NCBI GenBank assembly: GCA_963773155.1
Contig: CAVZAB010000014.1
Location: 12,793-76,792 of the forward strand
Reading direction: 5' to 3'
Origin: CAVZAB01 sp963773155
GTDB lineage: Bacteria > Pseudomonadota > Alphaproteobacteria > Rhizobiales > Beijerinckiaceae
DNA: 64,000 nucleotides
The position numbers and the translations under genes are program-made. The notes beneath the pieces are model-generated. The model made no database searches. It was not told the origin of the DNA and was given only the letters and a program-made list of their open reading frames with translations. The first letter of the stretch is position 1. Every line of letters starts with the position of its first letter. Shown one piece after another: positions 27,564 to 38,063 of this stretch.

Positions 27564-29561
27564 CGCCCGCCTACATGCCGAAGGAAGGGCGGCGCGTCGT
27601 TTCCGCGTTTCAAGTTGCGATAGCGGGCGAGCGCCCAAAGCGGAAAGAATTTAGAGTAGCCGTGATAACGCAAGATAAAACACCCGCGGAAATCCGGTGG
27701 CGGTGTGGAGCTTTCTCTGGCCAGAAGCCGTCCTCGCCCTGGGTCGCCGCGAGATAGGCGACGCCACGTGCGACGGCCGGATGATCGACCTCACCTGCCG
27801 CCATCAGCCCGAGCAACGCCCAGGCGGTCTGAGAGGCGGTGCTGGGCGCTGGCTCGAAACCTCGATAATCGAGCTTGTAGCTATCGCCGCTCTCGCCCCA
27901 GCCGCCATCTCGGTTCTGAATGCCGGAGAGCCAATCGACGGCGCGACGGACCGGAGCCGAAAGTGGATCGACCCCCGAGACGCCCAGCGCGCATAGCGCC
28001 GACCAGGTGCCGTAGATATAATTCATGCCCCAACGGCCGAACCAGCTTCCGTCCCGCTCTTGACCGGCGAGGAGGGCGTCGATCCCACGGGCCAGCACCG
28101 CGTTCGTCTCGGGGGTCTCGCCGAGCTGCGCCAGCATCGACACGCAGCGCGCGGTGACGTCGGCAGTCGGCGGATCGAGTAACGCGCCATGATCGGCGAA
28201 CGCTATGTTGTTCAAGTAATGGTGAGTGTTGTCGGCGTCGAAAGCGGCCCAGCCACCGTCACGGCTCTGAAGCCCTTCGATCCATTCGCGCAAGCGCGCG
28301 CTATGGCTGCATCATGGGTGTTAGCCGGATCCCCAACGGCGGCTCTCGCGGCCCTGTCCATCGCCATCGCGACGACTGCAGTATCGTCGAGATCGGGATA
28401 GTGCGGATTGGCATATTGAAAGGCCCAGCCGCCCGGTCTCACATGCGGTCGCTGCACGGCCCAATCGCCCTTGGCGTGGAGCACCTGCAAAGGCTTGAGC
28501 CAGGCAAGGCCGGCTCGCGCCGCTATGTCGCCAGCCTCGCCTGCGACCTCCAGCAGAGCGTGTGTCGCAAGTGCCGTGTCCCAGACGGGCGAGAGGCAGG
28601 GTTGGCAATAGGCCTCTTGCGGTCCGACGACAAGCAGCCGATCGATCGATTCGCGCGCCACGGCAAGATGCGGATGGTCGGGCGCATAGCCCAGCGCGTC
28701 GAACATCAACACAGCATTGGCCATAGCCGGGTATATGGCGCCGAGGCCGTCAGCGCCGTTGAGGCGCTCGGTAACAAAGGCGACGCAGGCCTCGATAGCG
28801 CGGCGGCGGGTCGCCGACGGAAAGAGCGGCTCCGCCAGTTTGAGCGTGGCGTCGACGGCGCCGAAGAATTGCACCCAGCCCCACGCCTGGTGCGCGCCTT
28901 TCGGCCAGCTTCGCACGAAATCCGGCCGCACAACGAACAGTTCGTCGATACGAACCCCGCGCGGGTTCTTGGCCTGCGGCTTGAGCGCCTGCAAGACGAG
29001 CAAAGGCACGAGCACGGTGCGCGCCCAATAGGAGATCTTGTTGAGGTGGAACGGGAACCAATGGGGCAGCAACATGATCTCGACGGGCATGCTGGGCACG
29101 CCGCGCCAGGGAATCGCCCCGTATAGGGCCAGCAAAAAGCGCGTGAAAACATTGCTCCTGCTCGCCCCACCATGCGTCAGCACCGCCTCCCGCGCCTGGC
29201 GCATATGGTCCGCATTCGAGTCGTCGCCGATCATTTTCAGGGCGAAATAGGCTTTAACACTGGCACTCATGTCAAAGTCACCGCCGTGGAACAACGGCCA
29301 GCCGCCGTGTGCGCCTTGGTTGCGGCGCAAGTAGACACCGATCTTGCTTTCCAATTCCAGATTTGGGCTCTCGCCACGAAAGTGGCACAACAGCACATAT
29401 TCGGCCGGGATAGTTGCGTCCGCTTCAAGTTCGAAGCACCAATGCCCGTCCGGTCGCTGGCACGCGAGCAGAGCCTCGGTCGCCGACTGAATTCGGGGGC
29501 CGAGCGCTTCAAGCGACGGCGCATGTTCATGCGCATGTTCAAGAGAGACGTTCATGGTCAA
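27518..29561 (-). pseudogene. shc: Squalene-hopene cyclase, three frame breaks
   Basis: Cyclises squalene to hopene and hopanol. The first 436 or so residues are in frame from 29561, including the catalytic DLDDTAVV motif. The frame breaks near 28290-28300 (one base missing), after which REWIEGLQSRDGGWAAFDADN continues in a second frame with several QW-type repeats. Two further breaks lie near 27706-27714 and at 27671 (one extra base). They separate GFWPE, HTATGFPRVFYL and RYHGYSKFFPLWALARYRNL. All expected motifs survive, so the damage is only in frame. The start overlaps the hpnE stop. Confidence 0.9.
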
Positions 29562-30847
29562 CCTCTCGCTCCCACGCGTGGACGCGACGTCGTCTCGAGG
29601 CGCCTCTCCGCAATCGTTAATGCAGCCCTATAGCCCGAGCGCACCGCTCCTTCTATCGTGGCCGGCAGACCCGTTTGCGTCCAGTCGCCCGCGAGCACGA
29701 CATTCGTCCAGCGGGTTCGTGCGGAGGGCCTCTTGGCGTCTTGCATGGGGGTTGCGGCGAAGGTCGCGCGTCTTTCCTTGACGATCTGCCAGCGCGGCAT
29801 TTCTGGGCCGAGGCCGCTCAGCGCCGCGACTTCGCGCCAAATCTCGGCCGCCAGGTGGTCCCGTGGCCTCTCGAGAAGGCGATCGGCAGCGCTGATTGTC
29901 ACCGAAACATGGTCCGGAAAGGCGAACAGCCATTCCGTCAGTCCATTGATTACCCCGAGGATCATCGGTTGGTATGGTCCCGGCGTCACAAGAAAATGAG
30001 CATTGACGATGGCTCGGAATTCGTCGGGAGCCACTAGACCGGGAAGAAGCTCCTGCGCTACCTTTGACGGCACTGCCATTACGACCGAATCGTCGTCGGC
30101 GAGCAGCGTGCAATCCGTACCAAGATCTAGACTGACGGCGCGCTCTTCTGCGAACTCGATGCCGCGCACGCGCTCGCCCAGGCGCACCGACGCCTTGCGG
30201 GCGGAAAGATAGGCGAGCGCCGGCTCGATGAAACATGACGAAAGCCCACCAGTCGCGATCAACGGTCGGCAGGCCTTGCCGCCTGCGCCAAAACTTTGAC
30301 GCAGCAGCGCTCCAGCGAGCAACGCCGAGCCCTCGGGTGGATCCGTGTTGAGTCCCGCCAGCAGGATCGGGTGCCACAGACGCTCGTAGAGAGGACCCGA
30401 GCAGACCATCACATCGCCAAGCGAAGCTGCCGCATTTGCCCACAGGACGCCGATTGGCGCCAGATAATCGCGAAAGCGACTGCTCGGAACGCGACGCTTG
30501 CAATCGAGCAACCACCATGGCACGCACCCGTCATTCGGTCGCAATTGCCAGCGTTCGCCGCTGCGGAGATCGGCGAAGTCGAAGACAGCCGAGCCAGGTC
30601 CATTCAGCAACGCCAGCGAACCGATCCGGGCAAGATAGTCACGTGCCGCATCGTTGCCCGACAGAATCAGATGATTCCCATTGTCGATAGCAAGGCCGAG
30701 TGTCTGATCCAGGTAGGAACGACAGCGGCCGCCAGCAACGCGCGCTGCCTCATGAAGCACAACCCGATGGCCCTCGTCTACCAGGCGGACGGCCGCGCTC
30801 AACCCCGCAATCCCAGCTCCAATCACATGAACGGTACCGTCAATCAT
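29558..30847 (-). CDS. hpnE: Hydroxysqualene dehydroxylase HpnE
   Basis: FAD-dependent enzyme that removes the hydroxyl from hydroxysqualene to give squalene, third step of the HpnCDE route. The 429-residue frame is intact with the dinucleotide motif HVIGAGIAGLSAAVRL at the N-terminus, NGNHLILSG and the C-terminal VVLAGDWTQTGLPATIEGAVRSG FAD motif. Its start overlaps the hpnD stop (ATGA at 30844-30847) and its stop overlaps the shc start, showing tight coupling. Confidence 0.95.
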   Translation of the reverse strand: MIDGTVHVIGAGIAGLSAAVRLVDEGHRVVLHEAARVAGGRCRSYLDQTLGLAIDNGNHLILSGNDAARDYLARIGSLALLNGPGSAVFDFADLRSGERWQLRPNDGCVPWWLLDCKRRVPSSRFRDYLAPIGVLWANAAASLGDVMVCSGPLYERLWHPILLAGLNTDPPEGSALLAGALLRQSFGAGGKACRPLIATGGLSSCFIEPALAYLSARKASVRLGERVRGIEFAEERAVSLDLGTDCTLLADDDSVVMAVPSKVAQELLPGLVAPDEFRAIVNAHFLVTPGPYQPMILGVINGLTEWLFAFPDHVSVTISAADRLLERPRDHLAAEIWREVAALSGLGPEMPRWQIVKERRATFAATPMQDAKRPSARTRWTNVVLAGDWTQTGLPATIEGAVRSGYRAALTIAERRLETTSRPRVGARG

Positions 30848-31671
30848 ACGATGCCATACCGGAAGAGAGCGAGCAGGACATGTAGCCGGTTCGCTTTCGT
30901 TCGCTGGCGGGGCGGCGCGAAGCCGCGAGCCTCCATGGCATCCAGAACCGAAAGATATGCCGCCGCCATGAGTTGCGGTGCTCGCACGGTGCGCCGTGGA
31001 GCGGCTGCCATTAAGCGCCGGGCCTCTTCGAAATGCAGCCGCGCGCGCGCAGCGACCTCAAGACAAGCGCCCGCCAGTCTCGGATCGGCGCAGACGTCCC
31101 GCGGGTCGTCCGTTGTAATTGCTACGGCTGCGAGCGCCTCGCGGGGCAAATATAGCCGGCCGATTGCCGCGTCCTCGTCAATGTCGCGTAGAATGTTGGT
31201 GAGCTGCAAGGCACGCCCGAGATGATGGGCAAGCGCTTCGCCAGCCTCGACATCCATGCCGAAGATGCGTACCGACAGCCGCCCGGTCGCACTCGCTACT
31301 CGGTCGCAATAGACATCCAGCGTCGTCCAATTCGGGGCGCGAAAATCGCCCGCGACATCCATAGCCATGCCGTCAATGACGGCATCGAAATCCGCTCGCC
31401 GCAAGCCGTAGCGGTGCACGGCCTCGGCAAGAATTGTCAGCTTCGTAGGCGGATGCCCAGCAAACAGCCTGGCAATGTCACCGCGCCAACGCTCAAGCTG
31501 AGCCATGCGTCGATCCGCAGGGCCGCCGTCGTCGGCAATATCGTCGACTGCTCGACAGAAACCGTAAACGGAGTACATCGCATTTCGTTGATCCTGGGGC
31601 AAAATGCGCATCGCCAAATAAAACGAACTACCTCTCACGACAGCGACTGCCTGGTCCACAGTGTCGCTCAT
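30844..31671 (-). CDS. hpnD: Presqualene diphosphate synthase HpnD (C-terminal part of a fused reading frame)
   Basis: Condenses two farnesyl diphosphates to presqualene diphosphate. Aspartate-rich motifs are seen in FCRAVDDIADD and in QLTNILRDIDEDA, with RLYLPREAL after it. The natural ATG is at 31671, with GAAGGGG upstream. In this sequence, however, no in-frame stop separates it from hpnC and hpnB. HpnD may still start independently at this ATG. Its end overlaps hpnE. Confidence 0.9.
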   Translation of the reverse strand: MSDTVDQAVAVVRGSSFYLAMRILPQDQRNAMYSVYGFCRAVDDIADDGGPADRRMAQLERWRGDIARLFAGHPPTKLTILAEAVHRYGLRRADFDAVIDGMAMDVAGDFRAPNWTTLDVYCDRVASATGRLSVRIFGMDVEAGEALAHHLGRALQLTNILRDIDEDAAIGRLYLPREALAAVAITTDDPRDVCADPRLAGACLEVAARARLHFEEARRLMAAAPRRTVRAPQLMAAAYLSVLDAMEARGFAPPRQRTKANRLHVLLALFRYGIV

Positions 31672-32544
31672 TTTCCGAATTTCCCCTTCGCCGACAGGGG
31701 ACGCAATAGAATGGACCCCAACCCGCGCAGAATTCCGAAATCCGCCAAAGACAAGGAAGCCCGCTTTGCCGACATGCACCCCGCCACTCAACGGATCACG
31801 CGTCTCGAGGCGGCGAACCAAATGCTCGGCGAGGGTCTGGATTGTGCAAATTTCAAGGGCGAGCCTGGCATCGGCGACTTGACGAGCAAGCGGTGCGGCA
31901 TCCTGCAGAAGCGCCGAGGTCCGACGCGCAAGGTCGCTAATGCTATCGAGCAAGGCGGTCGGCGCGCGCTCTAGACCAAGCATTTCGATCGATGCACCAT
32001 GCGCCGCAAGAGTCTCCTGCGGCAGGTAGATACGGTCGAGGAGCCGATAGTCTTTCGCGCAGTCCTGAAGGTGGTTGATCACCTGAAGCGCAGCGCATAG
32101 CGGATCCGAACTCTGCCACGTGGCTTGGTCTTCCCCGTGAACGTCCAGAACAAAGCGGCCGACGGGCATGGCCGAGAGCCGGCAATAGTCCATCAAATCT
32201 TGCCAGCTGGCATAGCAATTCCCGCGCACGTCCAGCCGAAAAGCATCGAGGAGCTCGTGCGCATGGCGCGGCGTTATTGCCTGGTCTTGCAAAGCGCGAC
32301 GCAGCGGTTCCACTTCAGGATCGCTTGGTCCAATTCCGGTGAGCGCTGCGTCAAGGCCATCCAACAGGGCAAGCTTTCGCTCCGCCGAAAGGCTCGAATG
32401 GTCCGCCACATCATCGGCAGCGCGTGCAAACCGATAGAAGGCGAGGATCGGGGCGCGACGCCTTTTGCGGATCAGCCGCGACGCCACGGGGAAATTTTCG
32501 TCGTACCGCGATTTTCCGGAAAGCGTCTCGGTCGCGTTGGTCAT
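31668..32544 (-). pseudogene. hpnC: Hydroxysqualene synthase HpnC, 3' end frameshifted
   Basis: Converts presqualene diphosphate to hydroxysqualene. The frame from the ATG at 32544 is intact through FYRFARAADDVADH, AMPVGRFVLDVHGE and QVINHLQDCAKDYR to VHVGKA. There it breaks near 31760 (one extra G). The native tail, ASLSLADFGILRGLGS then ILLRPLSAKGKFGK, is in another frame with a TGA at 31670-31668 overlapping the hpnD ATG. In the present frame the tail is replaced and reads into HpnD. Confidence 0.88.
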
Positions 32545-33726
32545 GCCATCCTCTTCGCCTGAAAGCGGCCCTTCCAATGCCCGCCGCGACCTTGCCAATA
32601 CTGCCAAGCCGAATTCGATCGTAAATCCTGTATAGGCGGCGGCTATGACTGGCACAGCCAGGCCGAGAAGGAGCGCTGGGCGCCGATAAAAGCGAAGCGT
32701 CGGCATGAATGAAAGCGCCATCATGGCCCAGGCGGCAGCACCAGCAGCTCGTACTTCACCATCCCCGAACAGAGCAACGAGCGGCGGGGCAAGATAAGTG
32801 AGCGCCATCCCCATGACAGCTCCGACGAGACGGAGCGTCGAATAGTCCAGTTCAGCAAAGGCGAAGCGGACCACCATTTGGCGGAAATCCCTGAAGGTCG
32901 GATAGGCGCGAAGGCTATGCACGGTACTGGTCAGTCCGAGCCAAATCGGGCCCTGCCTCTTCATCAGTTCTCCCAGCGCGCAATCGTCAATCAGCGCACC
33001 GCGCACGGCTTCCAATCCGCCCGCCGATTTTAGCGCATCACATCGCATCAGCATGCAGCCACCGGCTGCCGCTGCCGTGGCGCGGAGTGGATCGTTGACC
33101 CAGGCAAACGGATACAGCATCTGGAAAAAGAAAATAAAAGCCGGCACCAGGGCGTCCTCAACCCGGCTTTCGCAGCGTAACTTGACCATGAGCGAGGTGA
33201 GGACGCTTTCTCGCACCCTCGCTATTTCGACAAGGCGGCTTAACGCCCGCGGCGCGTAAACGATGTCGGCATCGGTGAAAAGCACAAATTCGGGCGGCGT
33301 GAGTGTGTTCTCTACGGCTTTGAGGCCTTGCTGCATGGCCCAAAGTTTCCCCGACCAGCCGACCGGGAGATCCGCGCCGACCACGATCGTCAGACGGTTC
33401 GTAGCGCCAAGCGCCTCGCCGACGGCGCTGGCATGAGCCGCTGTACCGTCCGAACTTTGGTCGTCGACCAGCACGACCAAAAAGCGGCCAGCATAATCCT
33501 GACGCAGCAACGATTCGACACTTTGGCAGATTGTTGCTGCCTCGTCGCGTGCCGGAACTATAGCAGTGACGCTCGGCCAGAAGCCCGATGTCTCTACCTT
33601 CTTCTCGTGGGGTAATCGTTGCAGCAGCGCATCATCGTGTTCATGGCATCGCCAGAAACCTCCTCGTGCGAACAGAAGGTAACACCAGATGCAAAGCGAA
33701 AGGACAGATATGGCCGCGACTATCAT
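32541..33726 (-). pseudogene. hpnB: Hopanoid glycosyltransferase HpnB, 3' end frameshifted into hpnC
   Basis: Family 2 glycosyltransferase-like membrane protein. An N-terminal membrane segment is followed by TAIVPARDEAATICQSVESLL, LVDDQSSDGTA and FTDADIVY, and C-terminal membrane helices. The frame breaks near 32580-32588 (one base lost). The native end HWKGRFQAKRMA with TGA at 32543-32541 lies in the other frame and overlaps the hpnC ATG. In the present frame the protein continues as RALEGPLSGEED into HpnC. The start overlaps the hpnA stop. Confidence 0.88.
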
Positions 33727-34769
33727 CGCAGGTACCCGTTCGAGCGGAACCAGGAGATGGCGTCAATGATACCTTCCGCATGCGGCCTTGCGTTATAGCC
33801 GAGTTCCCGCTTCGCCTTGCGATTGTCGAAGAACATGCGATGGCGCGCCATTCGCAAGCCGTCGCGCGTTACAAATGGCTCGCGACCTGTAAAGCAGGCA
33901 AGCAATTCGGCGCTTAGTGCGACCGGATAGACAATTTCAAGAGGGATTTTGAGAAGTGGTGGCTTACGCCCAACCAAGTTAGCGATTTCGCGCAGCATCT
34001 CAGCGAGAGGTACGTTGTCGCCGCCGAGAATGTAACGTTCGCCTATCCTGCCGCGACGCAACGCCAACAGATGACCCATGGCGACGTCATCAACGTGTAC
34101 AAGATTGACGCCGGTGTCGACAAAGGCCGGCATGCGACCGGAAGCTGCTTCCAGAATAATACGACCGGTAGGCGTCGGCCTGACGTCGCGGGGTCCCATC
34201 GGCGTCGACGGGTTAACGATAATTGCGGGCAATCCGTCTCGCCGCACCATTGCCTCAACGAGCCGCTCGGCCGCCACTTTGCTGCGTTTGTAGGCGCCGA
34301 TTGCCTCGTGCTCGGCGAGAGGGCTGCTCTCATCCGCCAGCAACCCGTCGGTGAGTCTCAAGGTCGCGACGCTGCTCGTATAGACGATCCGCTCGACGCC
34401 GGCACGAAGGGCCTCTTCCATTACCAGCCTTGTGCCCTCGACATTGGTGCGAAAGATCTCGTCGGGAGAGCGGGACCAAAGGCGATAATCGGCAGCGGCA
34501 TGAAACAAATAGGATACACCACTCAGGGCGGCGGCGAGCGACGCACGGTCGCGTAAATCCCCTTCAAACACGAGGTCAGCTTTCGAGATGTTGGTTCGGG
34601 CACTCGTCGGGCGGACGAGGACACGAACGGGGTGCCCGTTGGCACGCAGCAAGCCGGCGATTGCAGATCCGACGAAGCCGCTCGCACCGGTAACAAGAAC
34701 GGGCGCAGCCGTGTCGACCGAATATTCGCGGTTCATGGAGACGCAAGCCTCGGTTGCATCACAATTCAT
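33723..34769 (-). CDS. hpnA: Hopanoid-associated sugar epimerase HpnA
   Basis: NAD-dependent epimerase/dehydratase-family protein of 348 residues. The NAD motif VLVTGASGFVGSAIAGLL is near the N-terminus and the catalytic YKRSK (YxxxK) motif is present with NPSTPMGPRD after it. The frame is intact. The ATG at 34769 overlaps the dxs stop (TGATG); an internal ATG at 34736 fits the family length better but lacks that coupling. Its role in head-group formation is known only by association. Confidence 0.92.
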   Translation of the reverse strand: MNCDATEACVSMNREYSVDTAAPVLVTGASGFVGSAIAGLLRANGHPVRVLVRPTSARTNISKADLVFEGDLRDRASLAAALSGVSYLFHAAADYRLWSRSPDEIFRTNVEGTRLVMEEALRAGVERIVYTSSVATLRLTDGLLADESSPLAEHEAIGAYKRSKVAAERLVEAMVRRDGLPAIIVNPSTPMGPRDVRPTPTGRIILEAASGRMPAFVDTGVNLVHVDDVAMGHLLALRRGRIGERYILGGDNVPLAEMLREIANLVGRKPPLLKIPLEIVYPVALSAELLACFTGREPFVTRDGLRMARHRMFFDNRKAKRELGYNARPHAEGIIDAISWFRSNGYLR

Positions 34770-36760
34770 CAGCCCGAGACGGCATCGGCCGATCCGATGC
34801 CCCTGCGGTGAAATCGGCGCGACGCGATCGGCTTCCCAAGTGCTTCGAATACCCTTGCAACGATGCCGTTCGCATCGAGGCCGGCCTTCGAGTACATTCG
34901 CTCCTGTGTGTCATGAAGGAGGAAGGCATCGGGCAGCACCATGACCCTGACCTTTAGGCCGGAATCAAGCAAACCGCAATTGCCGAGTGTTTGCAGAACA
35001 TGACTACCGAAGCCACCGACCGAACCTTCCTCGATCGTGATCAGGACCTCATGCTCTCGCGCCAGCCGCGAAATAAGATCGAAGTCGAGCGGTTTGGCAA
35101 AGCGGGCGTCGGCGACCGTCGTCGACAGGCCGCGGGTCTCGAGATCATCAGCTGCCTTGATTGCCTCGGCGAGTCGCGCGCCGAGGGAAAGGATCGCGAT
35201 TTTCGTGCCTTGGCGCAAGATTCGGCCACGGCCAATTTCGAGCGAAACACCCTTTTCCGGCAGGTCGACGCCGACACCTTCGCCGCGAGGAAACCGAAAA
35301 GCAATCGGACCGCTGTCATGCGAGACGGCCGTGGCCACCATGTGAATGAGTTCGGCCTCATCTGCGGCCGCCATTACCGTGAAGTTCGGCAGGCAACAGA
35401 GATAGGCGATGTCGAACGACCCCGCGTGTGTTGGTCCGTCCGCCCCGACCAATCCGGCCCGGTCGATCGCGAAACGCACCGGTAGGTTCTGGATGGCAAC
35501 ATCGTGGACTATCTGGTCGTAGCAACGCTGCAAGAAGGTCGAGTAGATGGCGCAAAACGGTTTCATCCCTTGCGTCGCGGCTCCGGCTGCGAAAGTCACG
35601 GCGTGCTGTTCGGCAATACCCACATCGAAACTGCGCTCGGGGAATTCCTTCTCGAAGAGATCAACGCCCGTACCCGATGGCATTGCCGCTGTCACGGCAA
35701 TGATTTTGTCATCGGCGCGAGCCGCCGAGATTAGGCTCTGACCGAATATTTTGGTATAAGTCGGCGCGTTCGGCTCTGGCTTCGACTGCGCACCCGAGAA
35801 CGCGTCGAAAGTGACGACTGCGTGATATTTGTCGGGAGAGGCCTCGGCCGGTGCATAGCCTTTACCCTTTTGCGTTACGATGTGGACAAGAATCGGCCCA
35901 TTCTTCGCCATCCTCACATTGCGTAGGACCGGAAGCAGGTGTTCAAAATTGTGCCCGTCAATCGGACCGACGTAAAAAAAGCCGAGCTCTTCGAAGAGAG
36001 TGCCGCCGGTCCAGAAATTGCGAGCAAACTCTTCGGCACGATGCGCCTTGTCATAGATGAATTTCGGCAGACGGATGGCAAACTGCTTGCCCATCTCCTT
36101 GAAGCCTTGATAGGCGCCGCTTGTTACCAGTCGAGCGAGATAGGCCGACATCGCTCCCGTGGGCGGAGCAATCGACATGTCATTGTCATTGAGCACGACG
36201 ATCAGGCGCTCGTGCCGCGCGCCCGCATTATTCATCGCCTCATAGGCCATGCCTGCGGAAATAGCTCCATCACCGATGACCGCGATGACGTTGCGCTCAA
36301 TCCCGCACAGGTTGCTCGCCACCGCCATTCCCAATGCGGCCGAGATCGAAGTTGAGGAATGCGCCGCTCCAAAAGGATCATACTTACTTTCGGCACGCCG
36401 TGTGAAGCCTGACAGACCGCCACCCTGACGCAAGGTTCGCATCCCGCCGCGCCGGCCGGTAAGAATCTTGTGCGGATAGGCTTGATGGCCGACATCCCAG
36501 ATGAGCAGATCGTCCGGCGTGTCGAAGATATAATGCAGGGCGATAGTGAGCTCGACGACGCCGAGACCGGCACCGAGATGACCTCCGGTGACCGAAACCG
36601 CATTGATGGTCTCCTGGCGTAATTCGTCGGCAACCTGCGATAAGTCGCTCTCCGCCAATTGGCGCAGGTCTCGAGGTGAATCAATCCGATCAAGTAGGGT
36701 CCTGCTAGTCACGTTTTGCCGCTCCATTTCTTGCAATCGGTTCAAACTGCAAGGCCCCAA
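34769..36760 (-). CDS. dxs: 1-deoxy-D-xylulose-5-phosphate synthase
   Basis: Thiamine-diphosphate enzyme that makes DXP from pyruvate and glyceraldehyde-3-phosphate, first step of the MEP pathway. The 663-residue frame is intact: the TPP motif GDGAISAGMAYEAMNNAG, the GPIDGHN linker, the FDVGIAEQHAVTFAAG transketolase-type motif and the RFPRGEG stretch. It heads the minus-strand hopanoid operon, tying isoprenoid supply to hopanoid synthesis. The first residues before MERQNVTSRTLLDRIDSP may not be translated; an ATG at 36727 is the alternative start. Confidence 0.95.
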   Translation of the reverse strand: MGPCSLNRLQEMERQNVTSRTLLDRIDSPRDLRQLAESDLSQVADELRQETINAVSVTGGHLGAGLGVVELTIALHYIFDTPDDLLIWDVGHQAYPHKILTGRRGGMRTLRQGGGLSGFTRRAESKYDPFGAAHSSTSISAALGMAVASNLCGIERNVIAVIGDGAISAGMAYEAMNNAGARHERLIVVLNDNDMSIAPPTGAMSAYLARLVTSGAYQGFKEMGKQFAIRLPKFIYDKAHRAEEFARNFWTGGTLFEELGFFYVGPIDGHNFEHLLPVLRNVRMAKNGPILVHIVTQKGKGYAPAEASPDKYHAVVTFDAFSGAQSKPEPNAPTYTKIFGQSLISAARADDKIIAVTAAMPSGTGVDLFEKEFPERSFDVGIAEQHAVTFAAGAATQGMKPFCAIYSTFLQRCYDQIVHDVAIQNLPVRFAIDRAGLVGADGPTHAGSFDIAYLCCLPNFTVMAAADEAELIHMVATAVSHDSGPIAFRFPRGEGVGVDLPEKGVSLEIGRGRILRQGTKIAILSLGARLAEAIKAADDLETRGLSTTVADARFAKPLDFDLISRLAREHEVLITIEEGSVGGFGSHVLQTLGNCGLLDSGLKVRVMVLPDAFLLHDTQERMYSKAGLDANGIVARVFEALGKPIASRRFHRRGIGSADAVSG

Positions 36761-36830
36761 AGGATTTGCAGATTGCGGCTGAACCGACCCAGCCGCGAAC
36801 CGGCGTTCGTGCTTGAAGATGCCTTAAGCC

Positions 36831-37469
36831 TCAACCGCCCAGCAAGGATTGGGTCCGTTCGCGCAATTTCTTGACCAAAGCATCCGCGCCGCCGCCTGAG
36901 GCGAGGATCGAAGCGAATTCATCGCGTCGCGTCGCGAGGTCGCTGACGGTTCCGTTGAGATAGACATCGATCACCCGCCCGCCGCGGACCAGATAATTGA
37001 TCGTCACAGTGCGGCCGCCAGGCTGCAACAGCTTCGTCCGGACGATTTCGCCGCCACCGCGCGACTCCTGGCTCGTCTGTGGGTCGACGACAAAGCTTTC
37101 ACCCGAATAGTCGCTCACCTGGTGTGCATAATCGGCGATTAGAAAATGGGTGAAAGCCTCCCTAACCGCGGCCTGCTGGGAGCTCGAGAAACTTGCCCAA
37201 GTCGGCCCCACTGCCAACCTCGTCATCGTCGCTAGATCAAAGGCAGAGGTTATGGCGGGCGTGAAGCGTCGGTCGCGCTCGCGCACACTGAGTCTGCCAG
37301 CCTCCCTGATCGTCGGCAGCAGCTGCTGATAATAGCTTTCGATGTGCCGGGCCGCTGGATTGAGGGCTTGAGCTCGCAATGGGGATGAGGTCGCACCGAA
37401 CAGGACAAGTGCTGCAACGGTTGCTGTCCAAGTCATCGGCAGGCTGAGAAAGACTTTCAAACAGTTCAT
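36831..37469 (-). CDS. hpnM: HpnM, MlaC/Ttg2D-type periplasmic lipid-binding protein
   Basis: A 212-residue exported protein of the toluene-tolerance/MlaC family, linked to hopanoid transport. A signal peptide (MNCLKVFLSLPMTWTATVAA, cleavage near LRA) is followed by the family segments YYQQLLPTIREAGRLSVRERD, LVRGGRVIDVYLNG and a C-terminal FASILASGGGADALVKKLRER. The ATG at 37469 has AAGGA just upstream. It is divergent from hpnN across a long AT-rich region. Confidence 0.9.
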   Translation of the reverse strand: MNCLKVFLSLPMTWTATVAALVLFGATSSPLRAQALNPAARHIESYYQQLLPTIREAGRLSVRERDRRFTPAITSAFDLATMTRLAVGPTWASFSSSQQAAVREAFTHFLIADYAHQVSDYSGESFVVDPQTSQESRGGGEIVRTKLLQPGGRTVTINYLVRGGRVIDVYLNGTVSDLATRRDEFASILASGGGADALVKKLRERTQSLLGG

Positions 37470-38063
37470 CGTCCTTGATTCCGTTTGCTTCGATCCGCGA
37501 CCGGTCACGCTTGGCAAGCCGGCTTCACATTCTCGGGACAGGTCGCGCGAATGCGACGGTAAGCACGATTGCAGTTTCACGGCTTTTTGGCAATTAGATT
37601 GAGGTGGGCTGGCGGAAAGTGCAAGATGTTTTGACCAACTCAATTACCTCCGCATTTGATCAGACCAGTAAATCTCTCTTATTTAATTAGTTATATGGCG
37701 TATTGTGATAAAAACTAATCTACAAAAACACGTATAGACGCGATTAATTGGGTAGGGTATACAATTCTCAATTGAAGGTTACTGTATTGTCTTGCTCGGT
37801 ACTTTCAAAATTAGAAAATTACCGACGTCATTACCTTATTATAGACAAAAATTCGTTCTCGCGAACAATGCGATGGTGGAAACCCTGTCGCGACGGTGCC
37901 GCTGTCGGCCGTATTTCAATATGCCGTTCATGGACCCCCCCAAAAAGCTGCTAGGTGTTGCCAAGGTTACAGACGAACCGGAACTCATTCCGTCCTCGTC
38001 GACCTGTATCAACCCATCAGAATGCGTTGACCCCGCTGCCAACCAGACAATACTAGCGCTCCC
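37470..38063. promoter_or_regulatory. AT-rich divergent intergenic region between hpnM and hpnN
   Basis: About 590 bases without a convincing gene; 37650-37870 is strongly AT-rich and likely holds promoters for both directions. A 68-codon frame at 37748-37954 has no ribosome site or conserved features and was not called. No operator symmetry was found by eye. Confidence 0.5.

Larger units (their letters stand above)
30844..33726 (-). other. Single 960-codon reading frame joining HpnB, HpnC and HpnD
   Basis: One uninterrupted frame runs through all three enzymes, with joints at about residues 385-395 and 677-686. Because the native stop codons and tail sequences survive in the alternative frame at both joints, the fusion results from two one-base indels rather than a planned gene fusion. 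If the indels are real, a tripartite protein could be made, or HpnC and HpnD may still start at their own ATGs. Confidence 0.85.

Noticed and set aside
30844..33726. Natural HpnB-HpnC-HpnD fusion enzyme
   Set aside because: Native tails, stop codons and ATGA overlaps remain in the other frame at both joints, so indels explain the open frame better.
37748..37954. 68-codon frame in the hpnM-hpnN intergenic region
   Set aside because: No ribosome site, no conserved features, unusual composition.
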